This document shows positions 37,001 to 50,190 of a stretch of 64,000 bases of DNA, piece after piece (the first letter of the stretch is position 1; every line of letters begins with the position of its first letter). The notes under the pieces were generated by a model, which did not search any database, was not told where the DNA came from, and was given only the letters and a program-made list of their open reading frames with translations. Position numbers and translations under genes: made by a program. This DNA is from Chionis minor. Its lineage: Eukaryota; Chordata; Aves; Charadriiformes; Chionididae. The stretch is taken from assembly GCA_013398295.1 (NCBI GenBank), contig VZSF01003896.1, positions 62,001-126,000 on the forward strand, given 5' to 3'.

Positions 37001-39269
37001 ACTTTTCACCCCTTTTGGATAGACTGCAAATCAAGAGCTCCTTAAAACTACTGAGCTATCCAGTCTTGTTTCCTGGAACAGCCTTATAGCAGCTTTCAGC
37101 TCATAAGAAATATATAACCAGACACAGGATTTGTCATAAACTGCTGTGTAACCGTGAGAATGTTACTTGCTTTCTCTAACAGTCATGAAAGCAAGTGACA
37201 GATCTCTGTGTTCAAGCAATTTCACAGATTAGAAAATAAGATTCTTGAAGGCTTATGTGCATGTTCCAATGATGTTCTGTTGTTACATATTTTTAAGACC
37301 CTCAGGGTTTCGGCACATTCCTTAGCACCCTGCTATGGGTGGTATGCTAAGGAGTTTTTCTGGTTGGAAATGATTGCCAGGATGTCTCTTCTACACGAAC
37401 TATTATGTTACAGCTTCCAGACTGGGGGTGCAGTTTATTGGAGAGTCTGTTAAACTGGGCGTTCTGGAGAAACATGCTGGATCTGAGGAACACACAGGCT
37501 GGGCAGCGGCTGCATTTGTAGATGGCTACGTCTACTCCTGTAGGCCAAAGTCCTTGTTTCTTATAAATATTTAGACAAAACCAGAAAGAGCAAATCCCTA
37601 ACATAAGTGACGAGAGGACATCTCAGTAAAAATTAATTTCTTAGGCTGTAGATCAATCATTGTATGCCATAAATTTGAGGGTTTTAAGAGCTAATCTTGT
37701 TCCTAGTGTTATGAGACGGTTGAGAACAGGCTGTTTGTGGTACTTGCACCTTTTCTTATTCAGGACAGAAATGCCTCCTTTTTTCTCTTATTTGTTTTGC
37801 CTACTTATTTGCCCTTCATATATTTTGACTGACTACTGGGTCAATATGTGGCAGTAAGAATTAAGTAGTTCTTTTGTTCCTTTCATTGTATGCTTCCTTG
37901 TGCATTTGGGTTAAATTCATGCCTTCAGGCTGCATTCTCCCGTTACATCCTATGCAGACTAACTGTGATGCAGCAAGACAGGAAAATTCAAAGTGATGCC
38001 TTAGAGTAAGATTTTCCTGAACTCTCTTTGTATCTACTCTTAGTTTTACAGGGAGCCTTTTCGGTAATCACTTTCCAGATATCAACTTCATATAACTCAA
38101 CAATGTCTGTCTTCAGTACTCAGAAATATCCCATCTTTAAAAAGGACCTTTTACATTTCTATTTAATCTTTAGTTTGGAGAACTCTGGGGGAGTAGAGGG
38201 CATGTTTATATCTCATATGAATTTTTGCTGAAAATGTTACATTTGGTTATATGTGAGAGACTACATGTGGACTAATTCCAAGTATCAGCAGAGGCCATTG
38301 ATGTTTTGTTTTTAATTACATCTGTTAAGCTGTGTTAAATGACAAAACAACAGCAAATCAAAAGCTCGTCTAGTGAAGCTCATACATTTCCTGCAGAAAA
38401 TACAATTCCTGCAACAGAAGAGCCATGACATGAGAGGGTAAGCGTGCACTAAACCCAGGATATGTGGTGATCAAGCGCGTGGCCTGCCAGTGCTGATCGA
38501 TGAGAAATAAAAATGCAGCTTTGCCAGCTGGGCTGTCTCCGAGACCTGGGTTTTAAGATGACTAAGCTAAGGCCTAGGCTGTGCTGTGGTAGCAAACCAT
38601 TCTAGGCACAGCAGGCTTTCTTCTTTGCAACTGGGAATTGGGAAAAGATTTTGTTTGCTTAGAGCAATTGCATCTTCTATTTCCAGGCCTCAGGTCTTAT
38701 CTAAAGGGTCTTCCAGCAGCAGATGGGAAAGCAGCTGCAGGGAGATGCAAGGTGAATGGCAACCCTCCAGCAGGTGGAAATCATTATGGAAGGAATTTTG
38801 TACTGTACAAGCTATTGTTGGTTGTTCCCTGATGAATAAAGTTAATAACATTTTGGCCTGCATTAAGCCACACTCCTTTCTTCCTGCAAGTCCACATTGT
38901 GTATTTGTAGAATAGATAAGTTCTGTTAATTATCACATAGGATTTTATGCAGTCCTAAAACATGCTCATAACCTGCCTTGAAGGGCTTCTTCCTGGAGGT
39001 GAAAGTAGTCATCAAAGGCCAGTTCTCATTCTGAGCCGAGTAATGTATGTGTAGTTGCAGTGTCAGCTTCCTGCCTAAATAGGATTACTTTGTAATCACC
39101 TTGTTGTAATTAAATCAGCTTAGTAAATTGTTAATAAAAGAAATCCTTAACAGGTTCTCAGTTACTTCATAACAAGCCTTTTATTATTATTTAGCTTAAT
39201 AATGGTCCTCTGCAGGTTATATTCAGGTTTTGAAGACAGCAGTTGCACATGATACAACAGGATGTGACT

Positions 39270-40325
39270 CGTAGAATCGCATAATGGTTGAGGTTGGAAG
39301 GGAGCTCTGGAGGTCACCCAATCCACACCTCCTGCTCTAGCAGGGCCACCTAGAGCTGGTTGTCCAGGACCATGTCCAGATGGCTTTTGAGTATCTCCAA
39401 GGATGGAGACTCCACCACCTCTGTGGGCAACGTGTGCCAGCGCTCGGTCATCCTCACAGTAATACTACCTGATGTTCAGAGGGCGCCTCCTGTGTTTCAG
39501 TTTGTGCCCAGTGCCTCTTGTCCTGTCACTGGGCACCACTGAAAAGCCTGGCTTTAACTTCTTCACAGCCTCCCTTCAGATGTTTATACACAGTGATAAG
39601 TAGCCCACTTCTCTTTTCTGGGCTAAACCGTCCCAGCTCTCTCAGGCTTTCGTCATGAGAGATGCTCCAATTCTTTATTAAAGCCCTTCATTAGTCTTTT
39701 TAGTGCTTTGTGGCCCTTAATTGGACTCTTTCAAGTATGTCCATGTCTCTCTTGTACTGAGGAGCCTGAACTGGACACACTACCCCTGGCCTTGACCAGT
39801 GATGAACAGAGGAGAAGATGACCTCCCTCAACCTGCGCGTGACAGCCTTGCTAATGCAGCCCAGATGACTGTTTGCCTTTTCGCTGCAAGGTCACAGTGC
39901 TGGTGCTCAGTGTGGTGTCCACCAGGAGCATGAAGTCCTTTCCTGCAAAGCTGCTTTCCAGCTGGGTGGACCCCAGCATATACAGGTGCGTGGAGTTGTT
40001 CCTCCCCAGCTGCAGGATGTTACATCTCCCTTCCCTGAGCTGCATGAGGCTCTCGTCAGCCCATCCCTTCGGCCTGTTAGGCTCGCTCCGAACAGCGGCA
40101 TCACCTTCTGGTGTATCAGTGGTTCTTCCCAGTTTTGTACCATCAGCACACTTGTGGAGGCTGCACACTGCCTCGTCATCCAGATGATTCATGAAGATGT
40201 TGAAGGGGAGTGGATGCAGTATTGACCCCCAGGGTCAACACTGGTTCTGCTTGAGCCTCCTGATTGTACTTGATACCCCTTCACCTTCCTCCACGGTTCT
40301 CACAGGCCAGGTCTGATAGGGCATG
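39270..40325 (-). mobile_element. CR1 LINE copy, antisense, decayed
   Basis: The left end (gtagaatcgcataatggttg, then aggttggaagggagctctgg) is the reverse complement of a CR1 3' end, followed by the 3' UTR and ORF2 in the minus direction. ORF2 sequence includes LHKCADGTKLGRTTDTPEGD, in which the FADD box has decayed to CADG, then CNILQLGRNN. It is disrupted and non-functional. Confidence 0.9.
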
Positions 40326-42657
40326 AGGCTTAGAAGTAATCTGTTGGTATTAATTGTAGTTTCTTGTAGTTCAAATAACCCTGGAAGTTCAATTGTTTTG
40401 CTTTGGTGAATTCTATCAGTGTTTGTTATTTAACAGAACAGATTTTTTTTTCTATAATTTCAAATGTGTAATTTTCATAACTTTTTAGAAAAATTAGCTC
40501 AGAAAATATTGCTATATTGTAAGTATAGTTTAAGTTTGAGCTTATTCTTACATAGCTGGTTTCAGTGGTCAAAAATAAAGTGTAAGCAGAGTTACAATGA
40601 TTCTTAATCTCTGCAGAATGTTGAATACTATTGGGAGGCATGACTAGTGCATGTTTATTCAGATAGTTGTTTTACATGTGTTATAGCAAATCATCAGAAA
40701 TAAAAGGACATCTGGATTTTTTTATGAGTATAGTTAATTTCCTTTAAGCAATGGTAATTGGAGCATATTTCAGGTACAGTGGCACTTTGTCACATGATGT
40801 GAGAAAATTTAAAACCAATAGTAAACAAGCTAAGTCTAGACCTAAACATGACGTGCTTTTTGCATAGTGTTTCTGTTGTCTCAGTGATGTCATTGTGTTG
40901 GGATTTTTTTATATGTTTATTTGACGTTAAAAGCTATCATTTGAAGCTTTTATTGACAGCTGAAACAAAAAAAATATAATCCTGTAAAGCTGTAACTATC
41001 ATGGTGGCCAGAGTTGGGAGGTCTGAAAATAGTTTATTGCCAATAGGAAAAATGTTTGGAACCCGTCCTTAGAAGGTTCACCACCTCTGCTACATGCATT
41101 TCATTTTGTTCCATTTTTAAGTGTATATGTGATAATAGTGCCAAACTATGCAAAGTTTTCCTAACCCAATGTATATAGCCTTTGTTTTGATTATCTCTTT
41201 ATTAATGATGTGAAAACCCTGAGGTCAGATAAAAATGAGCCAAGGTCAGGCTACTCCACTACAGAACTCTGAAAATGTCACTGTGCTCCACAGAGGATTG
41301 TTAGAAGGAAGAATATTAGAATTGCTGAGATTTTCCTCGCTGTTGTGAAAAGGCGGTAGATGTAAATTTTTAAATGAAGCCTTGTACTGTTACTGCAGTG
41401 GGAAAAAAGATAAATGGCATGAACGATCCTTTTTGATGATTTAAAAAGATGAGATGCTACTATTTGTATACTTTAAAAAGTGGTAGATGGTACAGTTTGA
41501 AACAATTTTTGTGCATATTTGCATTGACTGGCACTTGACTTATTGCTCTTACTATCAGGAAAAAAACTTACATAAATTGATGCAAATAAATTCACTTCTG
41601 CTGGGTAGCTCAGTGGAGAAGAACATTCATTTCATAAGCAATTATGAAACAAACATACATAGCACTTTATTAGTTAGTGTATGATTGCTTTAAGTAACAC
41701 ACGTGCAAACTGGCAGGTGTGCTGTTTGAAGGTTAATGAACTGTGGAATAAGTAAATGTCTACAAAGAGATTTTGTAAATTGGGAGCATAGTCCTGTCAA
41801 TGGAGAAAATTAATTAGAAAAATAGGTGGAGTCTGTACTGTAACTGAATACTGATGTGTTCAGCATACATGTATTAATATAGAAAACCTAATAAAAATGA
41901 ATAGGAAAGGTGATTATAGTAGGTATTTATGGAAATCTGTTTTTTCTTTTAAACAAATCTGTTTATAGAGAAGGGCTGTGAAATGATTGACTTCTTGGCA
42001 GTTCTTAGTTTGCATAAAGAGCAAATAAAAGCAGACAGCACAAAATACTTGGAACAAAACTACAAACACTTTATTTTCCTTTCTCTTACAATGTTGATAT
42101 TTGATATTGCTTGAAATGTGAATCTGCTTTTAATTTTACAATAATAATAGTATAACTATGGTTATTTCACTCTCACAATTTTATTTTTCTAAGTTAGAGT
42201 TTTACTTTGAAATTGTATTTTTCTATTGTTTTGTGATTTTTCTTGTTCCAAATCGGAGTGGGCCAGATATTTCAGTGTGGTCTCTTTGCTGTACTGCCAG
42301 GGTATTGTTCTGGTGGATCTGCCGTGCGTGCGAAGGGAAGATCGCCCATATTCTGGAGGCTTGTTTGCGTACCATTTGCTCCCTCTGTCACTCCACAGCT
42401 CTTCACAGCTTTCTTGAGAGTGTGTTGCATATTTCAAACCGAGCTTTCTCTCAGGTGGAATTTGCCAGCCATTTCACTTGTTAGACAGTTTTCACCTTTT
42501 GTGGGCCCCTGTTACAGTTCAGAACAGAAGAGAGGAGCATAGTAGCAAGGCAGTAAATTCACAGTTAAACTGAAAGAACATTTAGATCTGCAAAATGCTG
42601 TATTTAAACAGAAGTAAACTGTGAAGCAGAGTTTTTGGGCTTTTTTTGTCTATGTAT

Positions 42658-42780
42658 TGGAGGATTTAAAGACTTGGCTGTTCAAAGGCACATCAGACAG
42701 AATGGTCTGATTTCAACATTCTTCATGCTTTGAGCAGGTTGGACTAGTGACCTCCTGAGACCCTCAGCGACTTGAAATGA
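42658..42780 (+). mobile_element. Short CR1 3'-end remnant
   Basis: The stretch gtttgagcaggttggactag-like sequence (42731-42750) followed by tgacctcctgagaccctcag matches the CR1 3' UTR pattern (gagcagg-ttggact-agatgacctcc). Upstream, ggatttaaagacttggctg fits the preceding ORF2 end. It is short and diverged. Confidence 0.65.
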
Positions 42781-44113
42781 AGCTCTGTCAAATACCTGAT
42801 AGGTAATATTGTCACAAAGATGTGTATTTTCCACTTTGTGAGTTTTGTACTAGCATTCATTTATCCAGAGAAAGATTAAACGTTGATTGATTTGTTTACA
42901 CACACCCCGCCTTGTCCCGATTGAGTCCATTCTTGATAATAGCTTTAAATTGTCTGTCTTTCTTTTGGGGACACTATTAGTTTTATTTCATAAAAAGTTG
43001 AAATGGAATTGTCTGAGGAAAAGGGGACTGAAAGAGCAGAGAGTTCCATTTGTGGGGTCAGTAGAAAGTAGTGCTCAGAGACAGGAAAACACAGATAAGA
43101 CGAAAATAAGAAAGACGAGAGTAGAAAGATAAGGGCTGTATACTTGATGTGTAAAGACTTCATGAAGGTTGTTTGGGACAAATAGTTTAATGAATGTTAG
43201 ATTTATATTACTGTCAAAACACTTCTCATTTTCATCAGTTGTATTTAATTAAAGTGATAAATACCCGTGTTCTACCTCCAGTTCTTGGATTTACAGAAAA
43301 TTACCTTGTTGCTATTTAAGACAATATTCAGTTAGACAGCTTTAATGGGTTTTATAATCGAGCAAAATTTACAGTGATAAGATAAATTTACCTTCAATTA
43401 GGCTTGATTCTAGTGGATGGTAATGATTAGAAAAACACTAGTACTGTTACCTACTAATTTAAAACATTTGCTCTAACAGGAGATGTTTTGAGAGAAACTT
43501 TGACAGGGTTTCCTTCAGAAATGATTCTTTGTATACTTGATTATTGCTTATGCTGTGATTAAGTCTAAAGGGGCCCAGTTATGGTCCCAGTGTATTGGCA
43601 CTGTACACAAAGAAATACAAAGAAAACCAATCTCAAAACAGTATGGAAATTTCACCTAGTAGATACAAAATCAAGGGGTGCACAAAGGACCTGTAGATGT
43701 TGTAATTAACGTGTAAGAATACAATGCAAGGTTATAACGTGGGATAGTTCAGCCTTTTTGCTGGGAGTAAGGCCAGATAACTGCAAACTGCCTTTTTTTA
43801 ATTAGTGATTCTGCTTGGGAGCATCCTTGTTCAGTGAAGCGATAGAGGGCTGCTGAGGATGTATCTTTGCACCTACCACAGGCTTAAATGTTGAGGTTAA
43901 GAGCAATTGTGAGCTAAGAACTCTGTTATCTACGTTAGGGAGCAGAGTTTAATAAAATAGGAGCCATGACCCATTTGAAATAAAAAAGCTTATGCAGCTG
44001 TGGTTGTCCAGAAATCTTTGGAGATGCTCAGATGTCTTTTCGATTCTTTTCTTGGTAGGATTCTGAATAATATTTTCCTTATAGCTATGTACTCGTATGC
44101 TGTGTACGCACCC

Positions 44114-44376
44114 GGTGCCGAGAGGCATTCCCTGGGGGGGTCAGTACTGGGACTGATGCTGTTTAACCTCTCGGCTGGCAGCATGGGTGGTGGGACTGAG
44201 GGCACCCTCAGCCAGTCTGCCCACAGCACCAAGCTGCGTGGTGCGGTTGACACGCGGGAGGGAAGGGATGCCATGCAGAGGGATCTGGACAGGCTTGAGA
44301 GGTGGGCCCGTGCTGACCTCATGGAGTTCAATAAGGCCAAGTCCAAGGTCCTGCCGTGGGTCAACGTAATCCCAAG
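44114..44376 (+). mobile_element. CR1 LINE fragment, ORF2 reverse-transcriptase region
   Basis: The + strand reads GSVLGLMLFNL, then a decayed catalytic box (QSAHSTKLRG), then GRDAMQRDLDRLERWARADL and MEFNKAKSKVLP. It resembles the 9.25-kb fragment closely in subfamily and, like it, ends within ORF2 with no 3' UTR, which is unusual for LINEs that normally lose their 5' end. Open frames of up to 145 codons here derive from it. Confidence 0.87.
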
Positions 44377-45955
44377 TGATAATTACATAAAACTTTACAT
44401 TTCTCTAGTACTTTCCATACTTAAAATCATCACGTAATGCAGGCTGTGAGAACTTTTGAAAGATTTTTTTTTTCATTGTTTTAGGTAAAAAGTATTTACA
44501 AACTATCTCCTGCAAAAGAAGCATCATCTGCATTTTCTCCCGAATAATTTGATTCTGTCATTATTTGGTATATTTTCAAATAGCTGGTGTGGTAAACTTA
44601 ATGGAATTCCAGTTTTGTGGGTTTCATTTTTGTTTTCTGTTAAAATGAAAGCTGCTCTTTCATTTTAGAAATTGGATGGAATAGAAAGCCAGACATACAT
44701 GTACTGTTTAATTTAGACAAACGAAGAATAATGTATGTGTGGCAAAAGCTGTCTTTCTGAAGTAGATTTGGTACTTCGCAGCTCTACCATGGTAAGTCAT
44801 GGCAGTTAAGTTGTGTAGCCTTAAGGCTTTAATAAATAAAAATTCTTGTCCACCGTCGGCTGGCACAGACATGTGGGAACAATCGGCTCCGTTTCCTATT
44901 GTTGCAGGGAGGAGTTGCAGTTGTGCACAGCGAGCCATGAAAATAGCGGCCTGACACTTAAAAAGAAGCTGGACTAAGCAACTACTGTGCAGGATAGGAC
45001 CTAGTTAAATAAGGATATTAATGTCCTTAGAGCAAAAGTTTTTAAAGAGATGTAGTTGATGAGAAGGCAGTGCATTTACTTTAATTAAAATACAAGATAT
45101 TCTCAAAGGCAGGTTGCTAATTAACAGTTGCTGGACTTGAGTAGGTAAAAAGTGCTCGTAACAAAGTTCTGAAATCATCTGTCTCCTTTGAAAAATGTTC
45201 TTTTTAGATCTTGGGTCATGTAGGTGTTAGTAAACTGCTGAGTTAGTTCTCTGTGGTGCAGTTCTCCATTTGTTTGATTCTTTGATTCTTTTCCTGCAAT
45301 TCTTTTAATGTATGGCATTATAACTTAAATCTTAGCTCTTCAAACAAATCCTTTGCGTTTGCATTTCCTCTGCAGGATCATATACTTCCTTTCTGCTAGC
45401 TTTAGTTACAATATTTCTATGCAATAAAATTTGTAATGCAGTAATATTCGTTAAAGAAGTAGCATGTGGCATTAAGTAACTTGAATCTCTGTTGCATTTG
45501 GTTATTATCTGTTCTGTGAAATATAAAGAAAAAAGGCTTTGAATTCTTTCCCCTGTACTTCCATGTTGAATGGGCACTCTTTCTCACACAGGAGATTAAT
45601 TTACTCCTGTCGTTCTCAATGTAAATTTCCATATTTTTGAGAAAGAAGCATGGGATGTAAAAAGTGATGAGAATGCCAAGGTGTGTTGATGCTGTTACAA
45701 ACACCATATATCGTAGGTTTATTTCTCTTATATGATCATACTTCTCCTACCTGTGTCCATTTCACCAGCTGCAATTATTTAAAGATTCTGGGTGTGTGAA
45801 TTTCCACTGTATACTTTGTCACAGATCTGCCTCTGCTTTTGAAAGATTCTGGCTTAACAGTGTCTGTGAATATTTTCAGTGGGATAGTATTTTTAGTTTT
45901 ACAGAAGAAACAGTGTAAGCTGTACCATGCTAGAAGAAATAAAGATATAGAAAGG

Positions 45956-45956
45956 N
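45956..45956. other. Isolated N without large duplication
   Basis: A single N sits in gatatagaaagg-N-atagaaacaag. A seven-base atagaaa is present on both sides, so it could be a contig join with minimal overlap, but no kilobase-scale repeat flanks it. It may also be a plain ambiguous base. Confidence 0.6.
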
Positions 45957-48469
45957 ATAGAAACAAGTCTTTCTGCTGCATTTGAAGGAATAACAGAGGA
46001 GGAGGAAAGGAGAGGAGATTTTTGTGAAGTATTAATAATAATCTAAAGCTTAGTGATGAAAATCAGGTGTTCTACAGAGTCAGAGGGAAATGAGTGGAAA
46101 AGGAGGATGTAACTGGAGAATGCAGGAGATGCTCCTGCTTAGGAGGTCTGGTGTATAGAGCTGCTTAAACCTTCTCTGAGCCAGCAGAGGTCTGCTATGA
46201 TTAGTGTTAGAGATGTATTTAAGTATTGTAGAACTAAACCCTAACAAGATCATATCAGAGAGTTAAGTATTTAGAGAGTTTTGAAGATGTTTTTTCTAGT
46301 GTAAAGTTGGATTGAGAAGTAGATTGGAAGATAGACTAAAATGTATAAGGATGCTTTGGTTTCTGTAGGAATTCTTTGGCTGACTTTTAACATAAGGGGT
46401 CAAACTAGATTTGTAGAGGCAAACCTTAATTCTGACATTTTGTAATGTGTGGTGTTGATTTTTTTTTTCCCCAAATTCAGTCATAATTTTCCTTTAAAAT
46501 ACATTGGTTTTGGAGATACTCATATAGGGCTTGTGAATCGTCATTGCCTTTGCTAGGTTCCCTCTACTTCTGTGTTTCAGCGGAACTAAGTTCGATGCAA
46601 GCAAGGTGCATGGCAGATACCATTACCAGAATTGGCTAGAAATAAGATGAAACAATTCTGCAAATATGGCATTTATGAAGATTCTTTTCCTTCTCATGTC
46701 CTTTTGCTTTTGTCTTTCAAATTCTTCCTTGAGTTGAACAAGCGTAGCAGCTGTTCTTAGCTTTAAAGGCTACTTTCTTCCAGCTGCCCTACACAGTAAG
46801 ATCAGGCACAAGACTGGTGTAGGGTGGGAAAGACTGAGGACCTAATAAATAACGAATTTTTTGGATCAAGTTCACTGTGTGCTTATTTTCCCTTTTAAAC
46901 TGTTGAAGCTCCAAGAAAATACTTAAAATACTTTCCATTAGTTTAATTAATTTTACACTGTATCATTTACTCATTGTTCTGAACACCGTTAGAGCAACAC
47001 TAAATTGGATTCTGGAATAGATTATAGTATTTATGAGTACTATAGCTGTCTTCCTACAATACATAATTAAAATGAAAATCAATATCTATTACATCTGCCC
47101 ATTTCTATATATTCACAATATTTTGCATAAATAATATTTTGCTGTTCAACTATGTTTACTATTTGTGGTTGAATTTAAAACATTTTTGTAGCAAGATTGG
47201 AGAAAACTATTTCCTATTGTAAAACATTTCCAGTGGTAAATTTGGAGGAACATTGCAGTTGAAATATTCTTCACTGAGGCAACACTAATGTTGCTTTAAT
47301 ATGGAGGACAAGCAATAAAGTAATATGAAGAAAATTTCTGGTAGAAATTGCCAGTAGTAATAGAAGTTACTGAGGTTCTTTTTCTCTGCATTTCTGCAAA
47401 AAGTATTCATGCTGCCCGCTTTCCTTATCCGGTCTAACAGAAGTGATTCTCTGGTTAGTGGCTTGCGTGGAAGATGGGATAGATTTGTGTTGGGGGTTCA
47501 TCTCTCGTCTTTAAATTTAGATACATAGCAAAATTGTGTAAAAATAAGCAGAGTCCTTACAGGACAAGGAAAGAAACTGTAGATGAAAACGTGCTTTTAG
47601 ATATATTCAAGCTCCAGATTACGCTGCACTGATCCTTTACATGTTTTGGAACTCCAAAATGTAACATAGCGCACAGTTTTTAATGGACTCCGCACTATGT
47701 TGAATTTCAGTCAGAACATGTATTTTGTGTCTTGTTATAGTTCAACATTCTTTTCTGTCTTTGAATACTTAGAGCTAAATTTCTCTGCTTTATGTCAGGA
47801 GCATTAAAGTTCTTGGTATTAAAGAGTATGAAAGTAAAAGATTGAAACTTTAATTCTCTGCAATACATAGTCAGTTCCGCGCTGATTTGCAATAAGGTAA
47901 TCTTTTTCCCTTATTATTCATTAATTCAATTTTTGAGGCAAGTGTAAATTTCATTTTACTCTTTTGGCTAGAAGAAATTTAATTTTCTTCATTAATAGAC
48001 ACAGATAATTACTAAGATATTTCATTATGGAGCTGTTTCATCTTTCTACATAGTTGATAGAAAATTGCTTTTCTCTTACTGGATTTTTTTTTTCTTGGCC
48101 AGTTTTATGTCTTTCCTGTAGATAAGGTCCTGGCTGACCTATCAATATAAGGATTGATTTGCTTCCTTGTTTATTTTGACATGTTGCCAGAAATTGGGGA
48201 GGGGGGGAAGGGGGGAGATGGGAGGAAAGTTGCCTTTATTTTATCCCATTTTAGGATTTTATGCATGATTTCATGAAGCTGTGGTAAATACAAGAGTACA
48301 TATTTAATACAGCTTGTAGGTTTATGTTTGCAGCAGACTGGAAACAATTGAGAGTAGTTTTCCTAAGCATAACCATAAACATAATGAAGTTTATCCTGCC
48401 AAGTGTCGGGCCACAAGTACAGACAGACATATGTGTGGTCAGCCTGCCCTCCGTTCCTAGGAACAGTGC

Positions 48470-48715
48470 CTTTGGACCACATAAACCAAGTTTCAGTCAG
48501 GCAGGAAATCTTTGCCAGACTTGACCCCGGCTCAGGTACGTCGGTGACTGGTGGCTGTTGCCCAGCCCCGCAGCTGTTACGAGCCGTGCGAGGGTCCAGG
48601 CCCGTCCGCATCGCGGCGCAGGGGCTTCTGCGTGAGGCTCTTCTCCGCGTCCTCCCGTGTGCTAGCGCCGGGCAGCAGGCTGGTGACTCTGTCATCTTCT
48701 GTCGTAAATTTTGAA
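48470..48715. promoter_or_regulatory. CpG-rich island in AT-rich intron, function unknown
   Basis: By eye there are about 17 CpG dinucleotides in the roughly 140 bp from 48538 to 48672, in an intron where CpG is otherwise rare. A splice-donor-like ctcag|gtacgt lies at 48535/48536. Both strands are open for over 100 codons here, but that is expected of GC-rich DNA and I recognise no protein. It could be a small promoter or first exon of an internal transcript, an enhancer, or a remnant of an unidentified repeat. Confidence 0.35.
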
Positions 48716-49675
48716 GCAGTCTGTCACACACCTAGTGAGAGGGTAAGCTTAGATGATGGGTGTTTTTCCTGGACAACGAATGCTTTCAGGAATAGTTAAA
48801 ATACATGAGAATGTTTTGGTACTGTGCGTTTTTAGAAATGATCACTTTTGTTTAATTGAAATCAGCTCTCATTCCTCCTCTAATTATGAAGCTACTCTCA
48901 ACATATACTCTTATTGGCAGGGTTTTTTTTACATTCCATAGACTTTCTGGGGATATTAACTGGGAATATTGTAATTTTTGTTGTTGGTTTTACTCTCACT
49001 GATGATAACATGTAATTCTGTGGAAATAAAAGTAGTATTCTGGGTATACCTATAAGTAAACTCTGGCGTGTGGTGTGTGTGGGTTTTTTTTTAAAATTTA
49101 AGCAATTTTTGGGGGGTGGATTGTCCCCAGGAAAAGCTGTCTTTTTGATGGGTTACTGCCAGTTTGATTTGAAATCTGCCATTCTCTTTTGTTTATCTTA
49201 GGTTGGATAATTCTTAGGCATTTTTCTTTGCGTGTTTCTCTTTTGCAGTTACTGGTAAACTCGTTTTGAATGCTTCGTGGCTGTAGTGGTTCTAATGGTT
49301 TTTAGGCAAGTGGAAATTTGCCTAAAAGATCATCTTTGTTCAACTTTGTTGTGGAAGGGCTGGTTAAAGAGCAGTTACGTAATAAATTCTCGCCATCTAA
49401 CTCGTGCACAATATCACAGGATAGCTGGGATTTTGGGACCTTCTAACTTTCTCCCATGCACTGCATTTCATACTCAGCCCAGTTGTTGCGTGCCCGTCTC
49501 TGTGACTTCGGGGAAATCCTCAGGGAGGTTGGTTTGCAAGTTCTTCCTCTCTCAGTGGGTACTTCCCGCCATGGCACGTTGTGGTGCCAGGCTTAGTGCA
49601 AGCACATCTGTTGCCCGTGGTTTTTTCAGTGCAGGAGGTATGTGAGACTGACAGATTGAGGCTTGAGTTCAGAGG

Positions 49676-50190
49676 AATCATAGAATCATGTTCCTCGGGA
49701 GAGGGCTGCAGAGGTCATCTAGCCCATGCTTCTGCTCAAAGTCGGTCTTAATTAGGAGAGGTTGCTCAGGACTGTCTCCAGCCAAGTTTTGGGTATCTCA
49801 GGGATAACATCTCTAGGCATCTATTCCAGTAGTTGACCAAACTTGGGATAAAAAAAATGTATTTTTTCTATGTCAAGGTGGAATTTCTGTGTTCCAGTTG
49901 TGTCTCATCCTTTCTCAGTGCACACTTGGGAAGAATTTGGCTCTATCTTCTTGCACACTCCAACTAAGTAATTGAAGACATTAGTAAGATCTCCCTGTGG
50001 CCTTTTCTTCAGGGTGCACAAGCCTGGGGCTCGTCCTCTCCTGGTGCGTTCTGTGCTGCAGTCCATGACCACGCGCGTGGGGCCTCAGCTGGGACTCAGG
50101 GCGGTATTTCAGTACCTGTCTCATACTGGGCAAGTCCAAACTGGGCACAGAGCTCCGAGTACGATCTCACACGTTTCAGGGGCAGGCCCC
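49676..50190 (-). mobile_element. CR1 LINE copy, 3' end, antisense
   Basis: It begins with gaatcatagaatcatg, the reverse complement of the CR1 terminal repeat, then gggctgcagaggtcatctag and a diverged 3' UTR and ORF2 end running to about 50190. Similarity fades after the gggctcgtcctctcctggtg region. It is truncated and mutated. Confidence 0.82.

Noticed and set aside
42240..42542. GC-richer stretch with overlapping open frames on both strands (up to 108 codons)
   Set aside because: Several frames are open at once, which reflects base composition. No domain or splice structure was convincing.
44000..44437. 145-codon plus-strand open frame
   Set aside because: Its core is the CR1 ORF2 fragment at 44114-44376; the ends are random intron.
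49277..49645. 122-codon plus-strand open frame
   Set aside because: No known motif, and it abuts a CR1 copy. Composition is not convincingly coding.
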